Part shown: in pieces, positions 60,938 through 64,000 of the stretch
How the letters are laid out: every line of letters starts with the position of its first letter
Numbering within the stretch: the first letter of the stretch is position 1
DNA from: Rhizobium sp. NFR07
GTDB lineage: Bacteria; Pseudomonadota; Alphaproteobacteria; Rhizobiales; Rhizobiaceae
Direction: 5' to 3'
DNA length: 64,000 nt
Assembly: GCF_900111905.1 (NCBI RefSeq)
Contig: NZ_FOKM01000009.1
Location: forward strand, 124,001-188,000
Program-made: the position numbers and the translations under genes
The notes under the pieces: model-generated
Told to the model about the DNA's origin: nothing
The model's database searches: none
Seen by the model: the letters and a program-made list of their open reading frames with translations, nothing else

Positions 60938-61885
60938 ATGGTGAAACTGTCCCGCCGCTTCCCGCTCAATGCCCTGAGGGTCTTCGAGGCCGTGGCGCGG
61001 CTTGAAAACTTCACCCGCGCCGCCGAAGAACTCGGCATGACGCAGACCGCCGTCAGCTACCAGATCAAGCTGCTGGAGGAGTTTCTCGGCGATGCCGTGT
61101 TCATCCGCAAACCGCGGGCGCTGCGGCTGACGGAGACAGGCGCGCGGCTTCTGCCCAAAGTGTCGGACGCCTTCGCCCTTCTCTCGGATGCGGTGAGCGA
61201 TGCCCGACAGGCCGTGGGCGAAACGCTGGAGATCAGGTCTCCGCCGACATTCGCCTCACACTGGCTGTCGCCGCGCCTCGGCACGTTCAGGGCCGCATAT
61301 CCCGGCATCACCGTCCGTCTCGTCCGCCTCATCGATGCGGCGGACCAGTCAAACAGCACGCCGGACGTCGTCATCCGCATCTCGGCCGAGCCGCCGGAAG
61401 GGATGGTGAGCCATCCCCTCATGCGGCTTCGCTATTCGCCGATGATCTCGCCCGATCTGGCGGCCGGGATCGGCGGCGTGCGCGAACCTGCCGATCTGCT
61501 CAAGCTGCCGTGGATTTCGGAAATCGACGGGACCTGGCTGGATTGGTTCGAACAGGCCAGGATCGACCCTGCCTTGATCAGGCCGACCAACCTCAATGCA
61601 CTGGGCGCGCAGGATCTGGAAGCAAGGGCGGCAATCTCGGGCCACGGCGTGGCGATGCTGAGCCCGTTCTTTTTCCGCGACGAGCTGGCATCGGGCCGCC
61701 TCGTCCAGCCTTTCGACCTCTCGATCGGCGACGGCAAGACCTATTGGCTGGCCTACCCGCCGGCCCGGCGCAATGCACGCAAGGTGATCGCGTTCAGGCG
61801 CTGGATCGAGGACGCCATCGCAACCGACCTTGCGGGTCAGGACATGGGCGCCGTCGTCCATGCCGATCTTGGCACGACGGCCTGA
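60938..61885 (+). CDS. LysR family regulator, GcvA-like (first of two)
   Basis: A 315-residue regulator. The N-terminal helix-turn-helix is LNALRVFEAVARLENFTRAAEELGMTQTAVSYQIKLLEEFLGDAVFIRK, and the effector domain includes PPTFASHWLSPRLGTFRAAYPGITVRL. The HTH and the WISEIDGTWLDWFEQARI region resemble GcvA/AmpR-type LysRs. GAGAGG precedes the ATG. A small DUF1127-like gene lies divergently 175 bases away and is its natural candidate target; xdhC next door is the other. Confidence 0.92.
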   Translation: MVKLSRRFPLNALRVFEAVARLENFTRAAEELGMTQTAVSYQIKLLEEFLGDAVFIRKPRALRLTETGARLLPKVSDAFALLSDAVSDARQAVGETLEIRSPPTFASHWLSPRLGTFRAAYPGITVRLVRLIDAADQSNSTPDVVIRISAEPPEGMVSHPLMRLRYSPMISPDLAAGIGGVREPADLLKLPWISEIDGTWLDWFEQARIDPALIRPTNLNALGAQDLEARAAISGHGVAMLSPFFFRDELASGRLVQPFDLSIGDGKTYWLAYPPARRNARKVIAFRRWIEDAIATDLAGQDMGAVVHADLGTTA

Positions 61886-61901
61886 GACGACGATATCCTT
61901 C

Positions 61902-62135
61902 TCACAGCCAGCGCGGCGGGTGTTCGATGATATCCCAGGCATCCGGGCGCACGACGCGTTCGACGGTGCTCGGCGACACACGTCCGTCCAGCATCCCGAG
62001 GTCGCGCAGATCGTGCTCGTTCAGCTCCTCGGCATCAACGGCGTCCTGCCCGCGGCCGAAGCCGAACAGCATTGCGGAAAGATGTTCACTACCAACTTTC
62101 AGGCGCAGAAGGCCCGTGCGCATACCATGGGTCAT
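61902..62135 (-). CDS. Small DUF1127-like protein facing the second LysR gene
   Basis: A 77-residue protein. VDAEELNEHDLRDLGMLDGRVSPSTVERV contains the L-N-E-x-D-L-R-D-L-G pattern of DUF1127 proteins, ending in DAWDIIEHPPRWL. GAGGAG lies eight bases before ATG 62135, so the long upstream frame is discarded. It is divergent from the second LysR gene, separated by 142 bases, and lies 16 bases after the first LysR gene on the opposite strand. Confidence 0.65.
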   Translation of the reverse strand: MTHGMRTGLLRLKVGSEHLSAMLFGFGRGQDAVDAEELNEHDLRDLGMLDGRVSPSTVERVVRPDAWDIIEHPPRWL

Positions 62136-62277
62136 GGCCGCATCTCCTCTTTTCATCGTCGGCCGCCACTCTGGCAGGCCTACATCGACTGAATTGATCT
62201 CTATGATTGGAGGATGCGCTCGTTTATGCTGCTTTTCCAACGAAACATCCGTCTGTATGGATCAAGAGAGCTTATCC

Positions 62278-63186
62278 ATGAAGAGATCTAGACAGGTCCC
62301 GCTGAATGCCCTCAAGGCATTCGATGCGGCAGCACGGCACATGAGTTTCACCAAGGCCGGCGAAGAACTGGGCATGACCCAGACGGCGGTCAGCTATCAG
62401 ATCAAGCTCCTGGAGGACGTGCTGGGCGAACCTCTGTTCCTGCGCCGTCCGAGGCAGGTGACGCTGACCGACGCGGGTGAGAAACTGGCGCCCAGAATTT
62501 CAGAAGCCTTCGGCATCATGGATGAGGCCCTTGCTGCTGTCGGCGTCGAGACGAGCGAGATGCTGACCATCCATTCGACAGCAACCTTCGCCCAGCAATG
62601 GCTGTCGCGCCATATCGGCGCCTTTCAGCTGAAGCATCCGAAGATTGCCGTCAGGATCGAGACGTCATCCAACGTCATCGACTTCACCAGAGAACAGGCC
62701 GACGTTGCGATCCGCTGGGGCAAGGGCGACTGGCCCGGCCTGGGCGCTCACAAGATCATGCGGATGGATTTCACTCCGATGTTGAGCCCGAAACTCGCCG
62801 AGCAGTTCGAGCCGCTCGAAGAGCCCGCCGACCTGCTCAAACTACCGATCGTCAGCGCCGGCGACACATGGTGGCGGCAATGGTTTTCGGCGGCGGGCAT
62901 TGATGACCCGGGGCTGGAGCGCTTTCCGCGCAACAAATTCGGCACGCAGGCAATGGACGCGCAGATTGCCATCGCCGGCCAGGGCGTCGCAATTTTGAAC
63001 CCGGGCCATTTTGCCGACGAGATCGCCGCCGGTCGCCTCTATCAGCCCTTCCCGCTCACCTTGAACGACGGGCGCGATTATTGGCTCGCCTATCCCGAAA
63101 ACCGGCGCAACATTCCCAAGATAAGGGCCTTCCGAACCTGGCTAGTAGAGACACTACCGGACAAGGAAACCGGGACCGCTCAGTAG
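62278..63186 (+). CDS. LysR family regulator, GcvA-like (second of two)
   Basis: A 302-residue regulator clearly paralogous to the first: the HTH segment LNALKAFDAAARHMSFTKAGEELGMTQTAVSYQIKLLEDVLGEPLFLRR differs at few positions. The effector domain contains STATFAQQWLSRHIGAFQLKHPKIAVRIE and ADVAIRWGKGDWPGL. The start is ATG 62278, with AGAGAG upstream, or ATG 62257 in frame. Its last 7 bases overlap the convergent secreted-protein gene. It is divergent from a small DUF1127-like gene. Confidence 0.93.
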   Translation: MKRSRQVPLNALKAFDAAARHMSFTKAGEELGMTQTAVSYQIKLLEDVLGEPLFLRRPRQVTLTDAGEKLAPRISEAFGIMDEALAAVGVETSEMLTIHSTATFAQQWLSRHIGAFQLKHPKIAVRIETSSNVIDFTREQADVAIRWGKGDWPGLGAHKIMRMDFTPMLSPKLAEQFEPLEEPADLLKLPIVSAGDTWWRQWFSAAGIDDPGLERFPRNKFGTQAMDAQIAIAGQGVAILNPGHFADEIAAGRLYQPFPLTLNDGRDYWLAYPENRRNIPKIRAFRTWLVETLPDKETGTAQ

Positions 63187-63575
63187 CTCATGTCGGGCGC
63201 GTAGAAACAGCGCAACGTGTCCTCGGTCGGATAGAGGCAGAGGTGATATTCCTCGTCCTTGGAGCGGCGCGCCTCGCTCTGCGGCATGGTGAAATGATGA
63301 GGCTTGGTAATCATCCGGTGGTCGCCGGGGCCGAGTGAAATCTCGTAGCCCTGGTTGGTAACCCGGACATTGCGCGTCGAGATCATCTGGCAGTCGCCGC
63401 TATGGGCGTCCCCGTTGCAGCAGTAGCCGTCATACTTCCATTTTATTCCGGTCGGGCTATGGGCTTCATGGGCATTTGCGGACATGTCCACTCCCAGTCC
63501 CCCTGGCATGCCGCTTAGCCCGGATACAAACGCAATCATCGCACCGGTCAGAATAGAACGCCTGTGTTTGGGCAT
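63180..63575 (-). CDS. Cys-rich secreted protein of unknown function
   Basis: A 131-residue protein with an N-terminal export signal (basic start MPKHRRSILTGAMIAFVSGLSG, then a hydrophobic stretch). The mature part has a cluster of Cys and His: DGYCCNGDAHSGDCQMI, KPHHFTMPQ and LCLYPTEDTLRCFYAP, suggesting disulfides or metal binding. GGAGA lies eight bases before ATG 63575. I recognise no family with a known function. It is convergent with the second LysR gene. Confidence 0.68.
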   Translation of the reverse strand: MPKHRRSILTGAMIAFVSGLSGMPGGLGVDMSANAHEAHSPTGIKWKYDGYCCNGDAHSGDCQMISTRNVRVTNQGYEISLGPGDHRMITKPHHFTMPQSEARRSKDEEYHLCLYPTEDTLRCFYAPDMSY

Positions 63576-63954
63576 CAGCCTGTTCTCCGTTGATGGATGC
63601 CATCCCCGGCAGCGTGCTGGACGCAATACTCCGGCACCGCCGGTTGAATTTGCAATGTCTACAATACGCGAGTCGCCTTAGCCGGCTAAGCCCGAAATAT
63701 TGCGATGCACCAAAATATATTTTAGCAATTATTCATATTAAGACTGCGGCACGGTGAACTCCCCGGGGCGATTTCAGGTTCCATGCCGGGAACAATTTAA
63801 TCGGAACGCAAGGCTTGAGCTGTCGCGGCCGGATCAACCCGCACTCTTCCATCTCCTGTGGGTAAGTACCGATTTCACAAAACCGACATGTCGCGGCAGC
63901 GGATCTGTGGCACTAGGCCCCGTCATTTCAATGCACGTCCTTCATCGGAGACCC
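63576..63954. other. AT-rich intergenic region with two palindromes
   Basis: Nearly 380 bases between the Cys-rich secreted protein and the next gene. It holds a 14-bp palindrome CTTAGCCGGCTAAG at 63677-63690 and a 12-bp palindrome AAAATATATTTT at 63712-63723, in a locally AT-rich patch. These may be regulator sites for the divergent genes. No gene or RNA is supported. Confidence 0.45.
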
Positions 63955-64000
63955 ATGATGAACAAGCTCCTTGCCTCGGCGATCTTCGCAGCCGGGCTCA
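63955..64000 (+). CDS. Start of a secreted protein, cut by the window edge
   Basis: ATG at 63955 or 63958 follows GGAG at a good distance. The 15 visible residues (MMNKLLASAIFAAGL) look like a signal peptide. The rest lies outside the window, so the function is unknown. Confidence 0.55.
   Translation, partial: MMNKLLASAIFAAGL

Noticed and set aside
1..64000. CRISPR array, prophage or intact insertion sequence
   Set aside because: No regularly spaced direct repeats, phage structural genes, integrases or transposases were seen; the only repeats are the three palindromic elements.

Overview
The window is chromosomal-type DNA of a high-GC alphaproteobacterium, most likely a member of the Rhizobiaceae (Rhizobium, Agrobacterium or Ensifer). 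Supporting signs are a BacA/SbmA-type peptide transporter, a bdhA-xdhA-xdhB cluster (the same order is known from Sinorhizobium meliloti), an HWE-family histidine kinase, an OhrR-like MarR regulator, an IalB-type secreted protein and short rhizobial-style palindromic intergenic elements. I see no rRNA, tRNA, CRISPR array, prophage or complete insertion sequence. Most of it reads as ordinary, densely packed housekeeping and accessory metabolism on both strands.

Layout. 1-8.3 kb: end of a carboxynorspermidine synthase gene, a GNAT gene, a secreted unknown, an alpha-glucosidase divergent from a PfkB sugar kinase, and a membrane acyltransferase with an SGNH domain. 8.5-14 kb: a GT4 glycosyltransferase, a coiled-coil DUF2325 protein, a secreted alpha/beta hydrolase divergent from an OhrR-like regulator with a 16-bp palindrome between them, a likely 28-residue membrane peptide, and a methyltransferase. 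14.2-18.6 kb: a selenium-binding-protein/methanethiol-oxidase homologue with a histidine-bearing membrane partner, then der and a YfgM-like TPR protein. 18.8-25.7 kb: a polysaccharide-deacetylase-like protein, VanZ, bacA, an MFS carrier, a small unknown, a methionine aminopeptidase and an LLM-type flavin oxidoreductase. 25.9-32.5 kb: a diguanylate cyclase, a cation/proton antiporter, an AHSA1 protein and a three-gene iron-type ABC importer. 32.7-40.5 kb: a malate:quinone oxidoreductase carrying a Tat signal, a cytochrome P450, an HWE kinase with a single-domain response regulator, and an ABC exporter.

40.6-51 kb: a TadG-like protein, an ECF42-type sigma factor overlapping its DGPF/YciI partner, an SMI1/KNR4 protein, a GST, a GFA-family protein, three secreted envelope proteins, a DD-carboxypeptidase with a SPOR domain, and glycerol kinase. 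51-64 kb: a second diguanylate cyclase, bdhA-xdhA-xdhB with a palindromic repeat in each junction, DUF2721, GNAT and DUF899 genes, a GGDEF remnant, xdhC, two LysR genes each facing a small DUF1127-like gene, a Cys-rich secreted protein, and the start of another secreted protein at the right edge.

Linked functions. bdhA with xdhA, xdhB and xdhC joins ketone-body/PHB use to purine oxidation and maturation of its molybdenum cofactor. The ABC importer is a complete binding protein-permease-ATPase set with 4-bp overlaps. The ECF42 pair has a recognisable candidate autoregulatory promoter. Nothing is a clear-cut new system. The best leads are the repeats inside the bdh-xdh operon, the SBP56-membrane protein pair, the Tat-tagged Mqo, and the duplicated LysR/DUF1127-like arrangement.
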